Source of the DNA: Vitis vinifera
Lineage: Eukaryota > Streptophyta > Magnoliopsida > Vitales > Vitaceae
Reading direction: 5' to 3'
NCBI RefSeq assembly: GCF_030704535.1
Contig: NC_081822.1
Span: 33,091,501 to 33,155,500, forward strand
DNA: 64,000 nucleotides
Shown here: in pieces, positions 11,151 through 24,550 of the stretch
Layout of the letters: each line of letters begins with the position of its first letter
Numbering within the stretch: the first letter of the stretch is position 1
Position numbers and translations under genes: made by a program
The notes under the pieces: model-generated
Told to the model about the DNA's origin: nothing
The model's input: only the letters and a program-made list of their open reading frames with translations
Database searches by the model: none

Positions 11151-13823
11151 GCTTGAGACTATGCTCATTAAAGATATCGTCACCGATGTTTCAAATAAAT
11201 TGTTTAGTATAAATTCAAGTGATGACAAAAACCTAGTTGGAATGAGTTCTCGCATAAAAGAAGTGGAATCCCTGCTTTTTATTGAGTCATTTGATGTTCG
11301 CATAGTAGGAATTTGGGGCATGGATGGCATTGGTAAAACGACACTTGCTCGTGCTATTTATAACCAAGTCTCTCATCAATTTGAAAGCTCTGCCTTTCTC
11401 CTAAATGTTGAAGAAGATTTCAAAAAAGAAGGTTCAATTGGCTTAGAACAAAAGCTTCTTTCTCTATTAGTGGATGATCGAAATTTAAATATAAGAGGGC
11501 ACACTTCTATTAAGAGGAGGTTGCGCTCCAAAAAGGTCTTTATTATGCTTGATGATGTGAAAGATCAGGAGATACTAGGATACTTAACTGAAAATCAAGA
11601 TTCATTTGGGCATGGAAGTAGAATCATTATAACGACTAAGGATAAAAATTTGTTAACTTCACATTTAGTGAACTACTATGAAATCAGAAAATTAAGTCAT
11701 GAGGAAGCCATGGAGGTCCTTAGACGTCATTCTTCAAAACATAAACTTCCAGAAGATGATCTCATGGAGCTATCAAGAAGAGTAACTACTTATGCTCAAG
11801 GCCTTCCATTGGCTCTCAAAATCTTAAGCTCTTTTTTATTTGGCATGAAGAAACATGAGTGGAAAAGTTATTTAGACAAGCTAAAAGGCACTCCTAATCC
11901 AGACATCAACAAAGTACTTCGAATAAGTTATGATGAACTAGACAATAAAGTAAAGAATATGTTTATGGATATTGCATGTTTTTTTAAGGGAAAGGATAAA
12001 GATTATGTAATGGAAATACTTGAGGGTTGTGGCTTCTTCCCTGCTTGTGGAATAAGAACTCTTCTTGACAAATCTTTCATAACTATTTCTAATAACAAGC
12101 TCCAAATGCATGATTTAATACAACATATGGGTATGGAAGTTGTTCGCCAAAACTCCCCTAATGAGCCTGGAAAATGGAGCAGGTTGTGGTCGCATGAGGA
12201 TGTCTCCCATGTAGTGAAAAAAAATACGGTGAGAGTGATCTGCATAAAATTTCTTTTTCATACATGTATGTGTATTGCATGCTTTTCACTTATCCTTTGA
12301 CTCTTGGTTGGTAGGGAACAGAAGAAGTTGAAGGCATATTCCTTGACCTGTCAAATTTGCAAGAGATACACTTTACCTCTGAAGGCTTTACAAGGATAAA
12401 CAAACTTAGGCTGCTCAAAGTCTACAAATCTCACATTTCTAAAGACTCCAAATGCACCTTCAAAAAGGAGGAATGTAAAGTGTACTTTTCTCATAACTTA
12501 AAATTTCATTCTAATGATTTGAGATATCTATATTGGTATGGATACTCTTTGAAATCATTGCCAGATAATTTTAACCCAGAGAGGCTGCTTGAATTTAACA
12601 TGCCTTATAGCCACATCAAACAACTTTGGAAAGGAATTAAGGTATATATGACTAATTTATTTATGTTGTTTAGATGATATATGAAGTTGAAAATTGATTT
12701 ATTTTATCCGCTTTTCTTTTATTACAGGTTCTTGAGAAATTAAAATTCATGGAACTTAGTCACTCTCAATGCCTAGTGGAAATCCCGGATTTATCAAGGG
12801 CTAGCAATCTTGAACGGTTGGTTCTCGAAGGTTGTATTCATTTGTGTGCAATTCACCCATCCCTTGGAGTTCTGAACAAACTCATTTTCTTGAGCTTAAG
12901 AGACTGTATAAACCTTAGGCATTTCCCAAACAGTATTGAGTTAAAATCTCTTCAAATTTTTATCCTTTCTGGTTGCTCAAAACTTGAGAAGTTTCCGGAG
13001 ATCAGAGGGTATATGGAACATCTATCAGAGCTCTTTTTAGATGGGATAGGTATAGAAGAACTACCCTCATCAATTGAGTATGCCATTGGGCTTGTTGTAT
13101 TGGATCTAACAAACTGCAAAGAGCTCAGAAGTCTTCCAAATAGTATTTGTAATTTGGAATCTCTCAAAACCCTACTGCTTTCTGATTGCTCAAAGCTTGA
13201 AAGTTTGCCACAAAACTTTGGGAAATTAAAACAGTTAAGGAAGCTTTATGCAGACCGAACTCCTATAAGAGGTTTGCCTACCTCCTTTGTTGACTTGAGA
13301 AACCTTGAAGTATTATCTTTTCATGGCTGTAAAGAACCAAACCTTTGCTTTCCCGCTTCTGCTTTGGAAAAGTTCAAATTCCCTTGATTTCTTGTTGCCT
13401 CCTTTATCAACTTTACGCTCCTTACAAGACCTAAATTTGAGTGACTGCAATATAGTGGATGGGCCACAACTAAGTGTTCTTAGCCTCATGTTGTCCTTGA
13501 AGAAGTTAAATTTAACTGGGAACAACTTTGTTAGTCTGCCCTCAAGCATCAGTCAACTTCCTCAGTTGACAGTACTTAAGTTGCTAAACTGCAGGAGGCT
13601 TCAGGCGATACCAGAGCTCCTATCAAGCATAGAAGTAATAAATGCACATAATTGCATACCATTGGAGACTATCTCAAATCAATGGCATCACACATGGCTT
13701 AGGCATGCTATATTTACCAATTGTTTCAAAATGAAGGAGTATCAAAGCAACATGGAATCTAGTTTTGGGATTGTGGTAACTAATATTCACCAATTTGGAT
13801 TGAGATCCAGGTATCATCCTCAG
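11151..13823 (+). pseudogene. TNL pseudogene lacking TIR exon and C-JID exon
   Basis: Exons by GT/AG and paralogy: 11151-12228 (NB-ARC), 12315-12641 (linker and first LRR), 12728-13823 (LRR). The NB-ARC shows a P-loop (GMDGIGKTTLA), kinase-2 (VFIMLDDV), GSRIIITTKD, GLPLAL and an intact MHD (LQMHDLIQHMG). Upstream no TIR exon exists: DNA matching the 5' flank of the 19.3-kb gene joins directly to intron-1 DNA near 10900. In the LRR exon a length difference around 13336-13378 relative to the paralogue shifts the frame, giving a TGA at 13385-13387; the LRR resumes in another frame to 13823. The final C-JID exon is missing downstream of a truncated copia at 13991. Three independent lesions make it a pseudogene, although a short NBS-LRR transcript is possible. 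Confidence 0.88.
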
Positions 13824-13990
13824 GTTTGTTCTCTCTCTATCTGATGTCGTCATTTTGATTATATGGAAAAACAAGTATGTTGTGGCTTCACCATTCCAAG
13901 TGACAATATCCAAGGACTTCAATTTCAATTCTATTTTCAAGTTCTTTTATGATAAAACATATTTATTTATTAGTTCATAATTTAACCTTT

Positions 13991-14199
13991 TGTTGAGAAT
14001 CTCAATCATATAGAATTTTTCTAATCTGGTTGTTACCTATTTTTTAGGGATAAATTGTATATTTTAAATTTGTTTTGTTCCTAGAAATTTGGGTGTATAG
14101 CTATAGATTTAGTTTGATTTGTTGTAACTTTTCTATAAAATGAAGCATGTTTCCCTTCCTTATTCAAATAATATACGACATTTTTTCCCTTTTTCTACA
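13991..14199 (+). repeat. 5' LTR of the truncated copia
   Basis: A 209-bp LTR beginning TGTTGAGAATC and ending CTACA, directly next to the primer binding site. A TATA-like 'ctataaaatgaag' lies near 14134. No 3' LTR partner exists in the window. Confidence 0.75.
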
Positions 14200-14298
14200 T
14201 GGTATCAGAGCCAAGTTAATTGGTTATTCCCTTTCCTTTTCCTCTCATTCTTTCCAGTTATGTTCTTCTTCCCTTTTCATTTCTATTGTTATCTCTTT

Positions 14299-17200
14299 AC
14301 AATGTCAGAAATTTCTGAATCTACTCCTTCCATTACTGTTGGTTCCAATTCCTCAAAAATTACCCACATCCAATTCTCATTCCCACTCTGTCCAGATCAC
14401 CACAATCCGCCTTAATGAGAACAATTTTCTCAGATGGTCACAATATGTTCGGATGTACAATAGGGGCCGAGGCAAAATTGGTTATTTGATTGGTGACACC
14501 AAAGAACCAACGAAGATGGACCTTAGCTAAGCCACTTGGGATGCAGAAAACTCCATGATCATGGCATGGCTAGTAAATTCCATGGAGGAGGAGATTAGCT
14601 TGAATTATATGTGTTATCCCACTACCAAAACTCTTTGGGACAACATTATTCAAATTTATTCAGACCTTGGAAATCAGTCCCAAATCTATGAGTTACAACT
14701 CAAATTGGGCTATATTTGTTAAGGTGAGAATTTAGTTACCAAATATCTTAATGTCATTAAGGGTTTATGGCAGGATCATGACTTATTTAATGACTATGAG
14801 TGGAAAAATATGGATGATTGTAACTATTTTAAGAAAATGGTAGAAATTTCACGAATATTCAAATTTTTAATTGGGCTTAATGTTGAGTTTGATGAAGTTC
14901 GGGGTAAAATCATTGGTCGGCAACCTCTCCCTTCTTTAGGTGAAGTATTCTCTATAGTGTGTCATGAGGAGAGCCGGAGGAATGTTATGCATGGGAAGAA
15001 GCTCTCTAGACCTGTCGAAAACTCAGCTTTATTGGGCACTGCAACAGCGGCTTCTCGTAATCCTAATAACCAGCATCATCCGGATGATAAGCTAAGAGTT
15101 TGTGTGATCATTGTAATAAACCACGCCACACTTGTGAAACCCACTGGAAATTACATGGGAAGCCAGTTGATTGGAAGCTCGTTGAATGGAAGACTAATAA
15201 GCAAGGCAACTTTAATAGTTTCCCTGCTAAAGCACATGCTGCCAAGACACCCTCATTGAGTAAATAATAATTAGACCAACTACTACAATTGCTAAAACCT
15301 GCTCCACCGACTCCTTGTACTCCTATAACATCTCTAGCTCAATCAGGTTTGTTGATGATCATACACGCCTATGCTAGCTTTATCTAATGAACTCTAAGTT
15401 TGAGGTTGCAAAACTCTTTCAAGATTTTTATTCTATGGTTGAAAACCAATTTCAAACCAAAATAAGTATTCTTTGGAGTGACAATGGAATAGAATTTTAT
15501 AATGATTGTTTAGGTGATTTTTTGCTAGAGAAAGGTATTTTACATCAATCAACTTGTAGGGACACTCCTCAACAAAATGGAATTGCAGAACGTAAAAACA
15601 GACATTTACTTGAAGTAGGTAGAGCTCTTATGTTTCATATGAATATTCCTACATACCTTTGGGGGGATGCAATTTTAACAAGTTGTTATTTTATTAATAG
15701 AATGCCTACAAGGGTTCTAAACTATGCAACACCTTTACAAACTCTTAAGAATACTTTTCCAAACACACGTCTCACGTCAGATTTACCCTTAAAAATTTTT
15801 AGATGTACAGTGTTCGTCCATGTGCCAACTCGTTTTCTATCCAAATTTGATCCAAGAATTGAAAAATGTATTTTTCTAGGTTATGCTCCTAATAAAAAAA
15901 AGGGTATAAGTGTTTTAATCCTACTACTAGGAAAATTCATGTTAGTATGGATGTCAACTTTATTGAAAATATTCCCTTTTATAACAAAACTACTCTTCGG
16001 GGGGAGAACTCTAATGAAGATTAGTTTTGGCAACAAGAACAACCAAAACTTAGTATTTTTTTTCCTGAAATAAATCAAAAAACAGATGTTTTAATTAGTG
16101 AAAAATGGAGAAATACTGATTTATCTATGCCAAATCAAATTACATCACATGGGGAGAAACTCTACAACCTATGTCCACTAAACTTCGTGTTTATACTAGG
16201 CTTCGGTTTAATTCTAATACTGAGAATAATCAAGTCAATCTTGAGCATGGTTGATCATCGATCAACTCCTAGTTCTCAAAATCCAAGTAATCTTCCTATG
16301 GACTCCACTCCTTTACCTATTTTTGATCTTGATATCCCTATTGCAATCCGAAAAGGAGTTAGGAGTTGTACCAAATATCCCATTGCCAAATATTTGTCTT
16401 AATTATCAAAGAATCTCAGGAAAATATAGAGCTTTCACTTCAAATATCTCTCACTTATTCATTCCTAGAACTATACAGGAAGCACTAGGACACTCAGAGT
16501 GGAGATCGGCAATTCAAGAGGAAATGAATGCTCTTTTGAAAAATGAAACATGGGAAATTGTTGATTTACCTAAGGAAAAGAAAACAATGGGATGTAAGTG
16601 GGTTTTCACAATCAAGTGTAAGCCCGATGGTAGCATTGAAAGATATAAGCCAAGGTTAGTAGCCAAAGGTTTCACACAAACCTATGGAATTGACTACCAA
16701 GAGACCTTTGCACCTATTGTAAAGATCAATTCCATTTGGATTTTACTTTCTCATGTAGTACATTTTAATTGGCCTTTGCACCAATTAGATGTGAAAAACG
16801 CTTTCTTAAATGGCGATTTGGAGGAAGAAGTGCTTATGGATTTACCACTAGGTTTCGAAGAAAAGCTAGAAAAAAAAGTTTGTAGATTAAAGAAGTCCTT
16901 GTATGGTTTAAGCAGTCCCTTAGGGCTTGGTTTGAAAGATTTGGAAAAGTAATCAAGCTTCAAGGATATATTCAAAGTCAAGCTAACCATACAATATTTT
17001 ATAAACACTCAAGAGAAGGAAAGATTGATGTGTTGATAGTTTATGTGGATGACATTATTCTAACTGGTAATGACAATCTAGAACTTGAAAGATTGAAGAA
17101 AGCTTTAATTCGTGAATTTGAGATAAAAGATTTGGGTCCCCGAGATACTTTCTTGGTATGGAGTTTGCTAGATCTAAGAAAGGTATTTTCATTTCTCAAA

Positions 17201-17690
17201 GAAAATATATACTTGACTTATTAAGTGAAACGGGTTTACTTGGATGCAAGGCTACAGAAACTCCTATAGAACTGAATTTAAAACTCCAACCAGCAAGTCC
17301 AGTAGAGGTGATTGACAAAGAGAAATATCAATGCCTAGTTGGGAGACTTATTTATCTCTCTCATACTCGTCCTGATATTGCTTTTGTTGTAAGCATGGTG
17401 AGTCAATTCATGCACTCACCAAATCAGGGACACTTTGATGTAGTGTACATAATTTTAAGGTACTTAAAGGGGACTCCAAGAAAAGGACTTCTATATGAGA
17501 ATCGACGACATCTCCAAGTGGATGTGTTTACTGATGCAAATTGGGCAGGAAGTGTAATTGATAGGAGATCAACTTTGGGGTATTGTACTTTTGTTGGAGG
17601 CAATCTTGTGACTTGGCGGAGTAAAAAGTAGAGCGTTGTGGCTAAAAGTAGTGCTGAAGCTGAGTTTAAAGTTGTAGCCCAATGAGTAAA
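14299..17690 (+). pseudogene. Copia gag-pol remnant
   Basis: Gag starts at 14299 (MSEISES) and soon shifts frame; pieces at 14147-14530 and 14810-15259 are typical copia gag (IRLNENNFLRWSQYV; NYFKKMVEISRIFKFL). Protease and the GAG-pre-integrase region are missing between about 15260 and 15340. The integrase core follows (WSDNGIEFYND, HQSTCRDTPQQNGIAERKNRHLLE). The RT is spread over several frames ([20 protein letters not shown], then VYVDDIILTGND at 17040), and part of RNase H ends near 17690 (FTDANWAGS.IDRRST.GYC). There are many frameshifts and stops, so it cannot be autonomous. Confidence 0.88.
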
Positions 17691-17712
17691 AAGTAAAAAG
17701 TAGAGCGTTGTG

Positions 17713-19200
17713 TTTACTGTTTTTACTTATTACTTAAAGTTGTTTTTTATTTTAAATTATACTATTAAGTTATTTTACCAAATATATTTAATTTATTTAA
17801 TTGCTTAAATTAAGTTATTAAATCACTTTAAATTATTAAATTAATTTACCAAACATCCACTAAATAAATTAAAATCCTTTTTGGGTTAGACCTACCACCC
17901 ATGTCATATGTTTTCCCTTTTTATTTTCTTCATTTTTAATTTATTTGTTTATTTATTTCCTTTGCAAATTAGTAAACATATTTAGACGTATTATTCAATT
18001 TCATGATTGTTGTGTGGTATTGGGAATTATATAAACCAACCAAGCATTTGTATTTGCATAGATCAATTTAGAGTTGAGATCTCAAACCTAGGACTCCATC
18101 TGTAGATGGAGTAGATGCTATAGATTTTTCCTTTAAGAAAATAATGTTAACACAATTCTAGAGTCAAACATTAGGTAAAGAAATTTTGTTCATTAAAAAG
18201 ATCTTGAAAAATTAGGTATCTATGCAAAATCAAATGCTAAAAGTGACTAATTGGATTTTATCAAGTAACATTTTTTCATAGAACATTATGGTCATGTTTC
18301 GTTACCCGAATATAACATAAGATAAGATATGAGAAAGGACTGCATATTCTATCCCATGTTTGGTTGGTAATAAGATAAGTGATGAAATAAATTATCATAT
18401 CCCTTAGTTAACCAAACATGAGATAGCATAAATAGTGAAATATATTATTTTTTATTTTTTTGTATATGCCTTTTACATGGGATGTGTTAATCCTAAAGTA
18501 AGATATAGGATATACATATCTCATCTATCATAAATTATTGTATACATGAATTATTGTTATATATTAAATAAAATAATATAAACATTATTCATAAAATCTA
18601 AATATTTTAATCATTACTATTGTTAGACATAAGAAAATATTCATTTTTTTTAATAGAAAATATGGGAACGTAGTATAAATTTTATTTTAAATGTTGAAAA
18701 ATAATATATACTTCATTATACATTTTTATCCATTTTATAAATCATACGTAAGTATAATATAACATATTATATCAGATATATTACCTTAAGATATTATGTC
18801 CATGGCATATTATATTCAAGGATATCATTTTTCATTGTAAATTATATTCTAGAATAAGTATTTCCAAATTCATAGAATATATCCTAAACATATCTTATTT
18901 TATCTCATCTTATCCTATCAACCAAAGCCTATGCTCAACTTATGAAGTTAGCTTTTGATAATGAATGGGTGAAATTGCTTAGTCTCATTTTATATAATAT
19001 AGTTGACTTTAATCTATGCCAACTAACCTACTCTTGGCTCTGGCTTGGATTTCTTCACCATGTGATTTGTGTCGTATTAAAGCATCAAGAGACTATTTCT
19101 ATGTAACATATTTTATTGTTCAATTTTGTTTGATAATTCAAGAAATAAGATTTTTCTTGGTTGGTTTTTTTGAATTCATCAAATTTTGGTGTTTGGAACA
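17713..19200. other. AT-rich upstream region with MITE remnants
   Basis: 17713-17870 resembles the right half of the Harbinger-like MITE at 39073-39584 ('ttaagttattttaccaaa', 'aattaatttaccaaacat'). 18220-18430 matches 10680-10900 upstream of the preceding TNL. Several 'ttatcttatc/gataagataa' inverted motifs occur to about 18930. No gene was seen before the TIR exon at 19270; the promoter presumably lies in the last few hundred bases. Confidence 0.5.
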
Positions 19201-19269
19201 GGCTAATTTCGAATTGAGAGCTGAAATCTCAAAATTTTCATTCTCTGTTCTGCTCTTTCTGCTTCAACG

Positions 19270-22200
19270 ATGGCTGCTGCTTCTTATTCTTCTCAGTGGA
19301 GTTATGATGTGTTTCTGAGTTTTAGGGGAGAAGACACCCGCAATAACTTCACTGCCCATCTCTATGACGCCTTGTGCCGGAGAGGAATCAACACTTTCAT
19401 CGATGATGACAAGCTGGGAAGAGGTGAAGCCATATCTCCAGCTCTTTTTAAAGCGATTGAGAGGTCAATGTATTCTATTATTGTTTTGTCGGAAAATTAT
19501 GCATCTTCTAGGTGGTGCTTGGAGGAGTTGGTGAAGATAGTAGAGTGCATGAAAAGCAAGGGACAGAGGGTTCTCCCAATTTTCTACAACGTGGATCCAT
19601 CAGATGTTCGCAAACAGAGGGGTAAAATTGGAGAAGCACTGGCTAAGCATCAAGAGAACTTGGAGAATTTGGAGAGGGTTAAGGTTTGGAGGGAGGCTCT
19701 CACTCAAGTTTCAAATTTATCAGGCTGGGATTCCCGGAATAAGTAAATTTCTAAATCTCATTTTAGCTATTTATACGTGATGATATGCATGCTGAATTGC
19801 TCTGTTGATACACCCATAACATGAATCGGTCTTTATTTTGCAACCAATTATCACACTTTTCATTGACTTTGTTCATTAAGTTTATGTTTGGTTCTAGACA
19901 ATTTAAGGGAAAATACAAGCGAAAAAAATAAAAAGAAACTATGTTTGGTTCTTAGAAAATTTGAGAAAAAATGTGAGGAAAAGAAAAGAGAGAAGAAAAG
20001 TGGAAGGAAAGAAAAAATGAAAGAAAATAAATTACTTTTATATAGTTCTTCAAACTCATTTTATTTTTTAACTCTTTGATATAAAAGTCAAATAATTCGA
20101 AAATATATAAATTTTTAATTAATTTTAATTATTCTATTTTCTTTGGTGTTTTTCATACGGATCAATTTTTTTTTCTATAGTACAACCTATTAAATAAATA
20201 AAAAATTCTTAACATTATTCTTTTTTCTTTTATACTTTCCAAGATCCAAATATCACCTAAGAGTTAGAATAATCTAAGAGTTAGAATTACCAAAAAAAGG
20301 TTGATGATGAGTTGGTTATGACTCATTGAATATGTAAATTATTATTATTATTATATTGTTTTTTTAGCATTGCTACTTGGTATGCTTTATTCCAAGTAAT
20401 AGTTACCATATAATCGGTTTATGAATCAATACTTATAAGAATTATCTTAATGTAGTTTATTCTTAATTTCCATAGTTGCAATGAATAAAATGATCTCACC
20501 TCATTTAATTTTTTTTTTTACCATCTTTTGTGATCTACTAGACTCATATGTGTTATTTATTCACTGTGACAGGAATGAGTCAATGCTCATTAAAAAGATC
20601 ATCACCAATGTTTCAAACAAATTGTTTAGAATGTATTCAAGTGATAAAGAAAACCTAGTTGGAATATTTCCTCGCATAAAAGAAGTAGAATCCCTGCTTT
20701 GTTTTGAGTCATCTGATGTTCGCATAGTAGGAATTTGGGGCATGGCTGGCATTGGTAAAACAACACTCGCTAATGCTGTTTATAAGAAAGTCTGTCATCA
20801 ATTTGAAAGTTCTGCATTTGTTCAAAATGTTGGTGAAGACTTCAAAAAACAAGGTTTAATTGGCTTTCAACAAAAACTTCTTTCTTTATTAGTGGATGAT
20901 GGAAAGTTGAATATAAGAGGATGCACTTCTATTAAAGCAAGGCTTTGTTCCAAAAAGGTTTTTATTGTGCTTGATGATGTGAAAGATCAGGCGGTACTAG
21001 AATACTTAACTGAAAATCAAGATTCATTTGGGCAAGGAAGTAGAATCATTGTCACGACAAATGATAAACAATTGTTAACTTCAAATTTAGTGAACTACTA
21101 TGAGATCAGAAAATTAAATGATGATGAAGCCATGAAGGTCCTTTGCCATTATTCCTCAAAACATCAACTTCCATATTATGATTGTATGGAGCTCTCAAGA
21201 AGAGTAACTACTTATGCTCAAGGCCTTCCTTTAGCTCTCAAAATTTTAGGCTCATTTTTATTCGGTATGGAGAGACATGAGTGGAAAAGTTATTTGGAGA
21301 AGCTAAAAGACACTCCTAATCCAAAGATCAACCAAGTACTTCGATTAAGTTATGATGAACTAGATCATAAAGTGAAGGATATGTTTCTTGATATTGTATG
21401 TTTTTTCAAGGGAGAGGATAAAGATTATGTACAGGACATATTTGAGGGTTGTGGCTTCTTTCCTTCTTCTGGAATAAGAACTCTTCTTGACAAATCTTTC
21501 CTAACTATTTCCAATAACAAGCTCCAAATGCATGATTTAATACAACATATGGGTATGGAAGTTGTTCACGAAAAATCCCCTAAGGATCCTGGAAAATGGA
21601 GCAGGTTGTGGTCGCATAAGGATGTCTCCCATGTATTGAAAAAGAATACGGTGAGGATGATGTGCATAAAATTTCTTTTTCATATGTATATATATATATA
21701 TATATATATTGCATGCTTTTCACTTATCCTTCACTCTTGGTTGGTAGGGAACGGAAGAAGTTGAAGGCATATTCCTTGACTTGTCAAATTTGCAAGAGAT
21801 ACACTTTACCTCGAAAGGATTTGAAAGGATGAACAAACTTAGGCTGCTCAAAGTCTACAAATCTCACATTTGCAAAGACTCTGAATGCCCTTTCAAAACG
21901 GAGCAATGTGAAGTGCACTTTTCTCAGAACTTTAAATTTCATTCTGATGATTTGAGATCCTTATATTGGCATGGATACTCTTTGAAATCATTGCCACATG
22001 ATTTTAACCCAGAGAATCTAGTTGAACTTAGCATGCCTTATAACCACATCAAACGACTTTGGAAAGGAATTAAGGTATATATGATTAATTTATTTATGTT
22101 GTTTGGATAATATGTAAAGTTGAAAGTTAATTTATTTTATCCACTTTTCTTTCATCACAGGTTCTTGAGAAATTAAAATTCATGGAACTCAGTCACTCTG

Positions 22201-24550
22201 AATGCCTCGTGGAAATCCCTGATTTAGAAAGGGCTAGCAATCTTGAAAGGTTGGTTCTTGAAGGTTGTACTAAATTGAGTTCAGTTCACCCATCCCTTTC
22301 AGTTCTTAAGAAACTAGTTTTCTTGAGTTTAAGAGACTGTATAAAACTTATGGATTTTCCAGAGAGTATTGAGTTAGAATCTCTTCAAATCCTTATCCTT
22401 TCTGGTTGCTCAAAACTTAAGAAGTTTCCTGAGATCAAAGGGTATATGAAACGTTTATCAGAGCTCTTTTTAGATGGGACAGCTATAGAAGAACTACCCT
22501 CATCAATTGAGTATGCTACCGGGCTTGTTATATTGGATCTAACGTACAAACTGCAAAATGCTCAGAAGTATTCCAAATGGTATCTGTAATTTGAAATCTC
22601 TCGAAACCCTACTACTTTCTGATTGCTCAAAGCTTGAAAGTTTGCCACAGAATTTTGGGAAATTAAAACGGTTAAGGAAGCTTTATGCAGACCGAATTCC
22701 TATAAGAGCTTTGCCTACCTCCTTTGCTGATTTGAGAAACCTTCAAGTATTATCTTTTCATGGATGTAAAGGACTGAATTCCCCTGATTTCTTGTTGCCT
22801 CCTTCGTCAGCTTTAGGCTCCTTAAAAGACCTAAATTTGAGTGACTGCAATATAGTGGATGGGTCACAATTGAGTAGCCTTGGCCTCTTGTTGTCATTGA
22901 AGAAGTTAAATTTAAGTGGGAACAAATTTGCTAGTCTGCCTTCAAGCATCAGTCAATTTCCTCAGCTGACAGTACTTAAGTTGCTAAACTGCAGGAGGCT
23001 TGGGGCCTTACCGGAGCTTCCATTAAGCATAGAAGTAATAAATGCACATAATTGCATATCATTGGAGACAATCTCAAATCATTGTCATTACACAGGGCTT
23101 AGGCATGCTATATTTACCAATTGTTTCAAAATGGAGTATCAAAGCAACATGGAATCTAGTTTTGGGACTGTGGTAAATATTCACCAATTTGGATCGAGAT
23201 CCAGCTATCCTCAGGTATGTTCTCTCTCTATATGATGTCATCATTTTGATAATATGGAAAAACATATATGTTGTGGAAAAACAATTTCTATTCTATTTTC
23301 GAGTTCTTTTAAGATAAAACATATTTATTTATTAGTTCATAATTTAACCTTTATCTATTTTTTTCTTCGAACAATCATTCATATGTTAACAATATCTCAA
23401 ATCAGAAAAAAAAATAAAATAAAATAAAAATGAACAGGAAGGAAACCTTAACCTTGTAGAATTCCTGAAGTTTTGCTGTACTTTCCAAAACTGTCTTTTG
23501 CAATGAAAGGAAGTTTCCACTTCTCTTTGTTTCCTCAAAGTTTTAAAAATATTATAATTAAAATTTGAAAATCAAAATATAGCAATCAAACACATCTTGT
23601 AGAAAATTTGAAATTTTTGTTTCTGGAAAAAAAATCCATATAATGATGTAGTGCCTAAGTGAACCCTAATTTAATTTGTGGCAATCTTCTTTGATCTCAA
23701 TGTCATCATGACTTTGATTGTATAGGATCATGGAAGGCCCCTTCTATTCAGGATTTTAATCCCTGGAAGTGAAATACCGGATTGGTTCAGCCATCAGAAC
23801 AAGGGGTGTAAATTTAGAAAGCCACTTCCAAGTAATTGGAATAATAGTAACTTTCTGGGTTTTGCTCTTTGTGCTGTCCTTGGTCTCAAGGATCTGATCC
23901 ATCAAGAGATGCATTATTTAACATATGGCATAAGTTCCCGTGGTGGAATGTATAGCCTGCCTAGAATGAGTGATTTCATCCCTCACCGTTTTGAAGATGG
24001 ATTAATTAAGTCAGATCATATATGGATGGCATATGCGCCTGCACCTTTATGCAAGAGCTGGGATGACTCAGAGGCTATTACCGTTTCATTTGTGATATCT
24101 GGTTCTCGCAACACAGTGAAGAGTTGTGGGTTTCGGCTAGTATACGCTGAAGATGTTAGAGACAACAATGCAACAATGATCCAACACATCTCTCCTCCTC
24201 AACATTCAAGTGTTATCCTTGAAGAACTTGACCACTCAATTCCTGAAGATGGCAAAGCCGGGAGTAGCCTTGACCCTAGGGAACCCAGTGGAAGTGGCTG
24301 CTCCTACACAAGCTTAGAATTAGAGAATGAAGATGAGTACCACACTGCTGACGATCTCAGTAGCAGTGACTACTCGAATGAGGACTTGGAATCAAAGAGT
24401 ATTGATTACTGCTACACTCATGAAGAGGACCAAGCTCTAGCAGAAGGTACTGCACGCATGCAGGAACAGTGGATGAGGGCAAATGCAGTGGCAATGACAC
24501 ACACACCTGCAACAGCGCACAGGAAGAAGAGAGCAAAAATCTTGAAATGA
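19270..24550 (+). pseudogene. Five-exon TNL with a frameshift in the LRR exon
   Basis: Exons: 19270-19742 (TIR), 20573-21650 (NB-ARC), 21748-22074, 22161-23214 (LRR), 23726-24550 (C-JID). TIR motifs include YDVFLSFRGEDTRNNF and SSRWCLEELVK, with the catalytic-type Glu. NB-ARC has GMAGIGKTTLA, VFIVLDDVKD, GSRIIVTTND, GLPLAL and MHD. In exon 4 a 4-base insertion relative to the upstream paralogue (near 22532, 'aacGTACaaactgc') shifts the frame to a TAA at 22587-22589. Translation would stop at about 768 aa, with TIR, NB-ARC and a few LRRs. Downstream LRRs reopen in another frame (RSIPNGICNLKSL onward). The last exon has IPGSEIPDWFSHQ and NFLGFALCAVLG. It is a tandem paralogue of the 11-kb gene. 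It could be a recent pseudogene, a truncated TNL or a sequencing error at one spot. Confidence 0.85.
21687..21709. repeat. (TA)n microsatellite in TNL intron 2
   Basis: About 11 TA units in the short intron between the NB-ARC exon and the next exon. They are absent from the paralogous intron at 12229-12314. Confidence 0.85.

Larger units (their letters stand above)
13991..17712 (+). mobile_element. 3'-truncated Ty1/copia element in TNL intron 4
   Basis: A 5' LTR (13991-14199) is followed at once by the plant copia primer site TGGTATCAGAGCC (14200-14212), then degenerate gag, integrase, RT and part of RNase H. The end of RNase H and the 3' LTR are absent. The paralogous intron of the next TNL shows the empty site: its sequence runs 'aatttaaccttt' straight into 'atctattttt' near 23355, while here 'aatttaaccttt' is followed by the LTR. 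The right break carries a 20-bp copy (17693-17712) of element sequence at 17621-17640. Confidence 0.9.
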
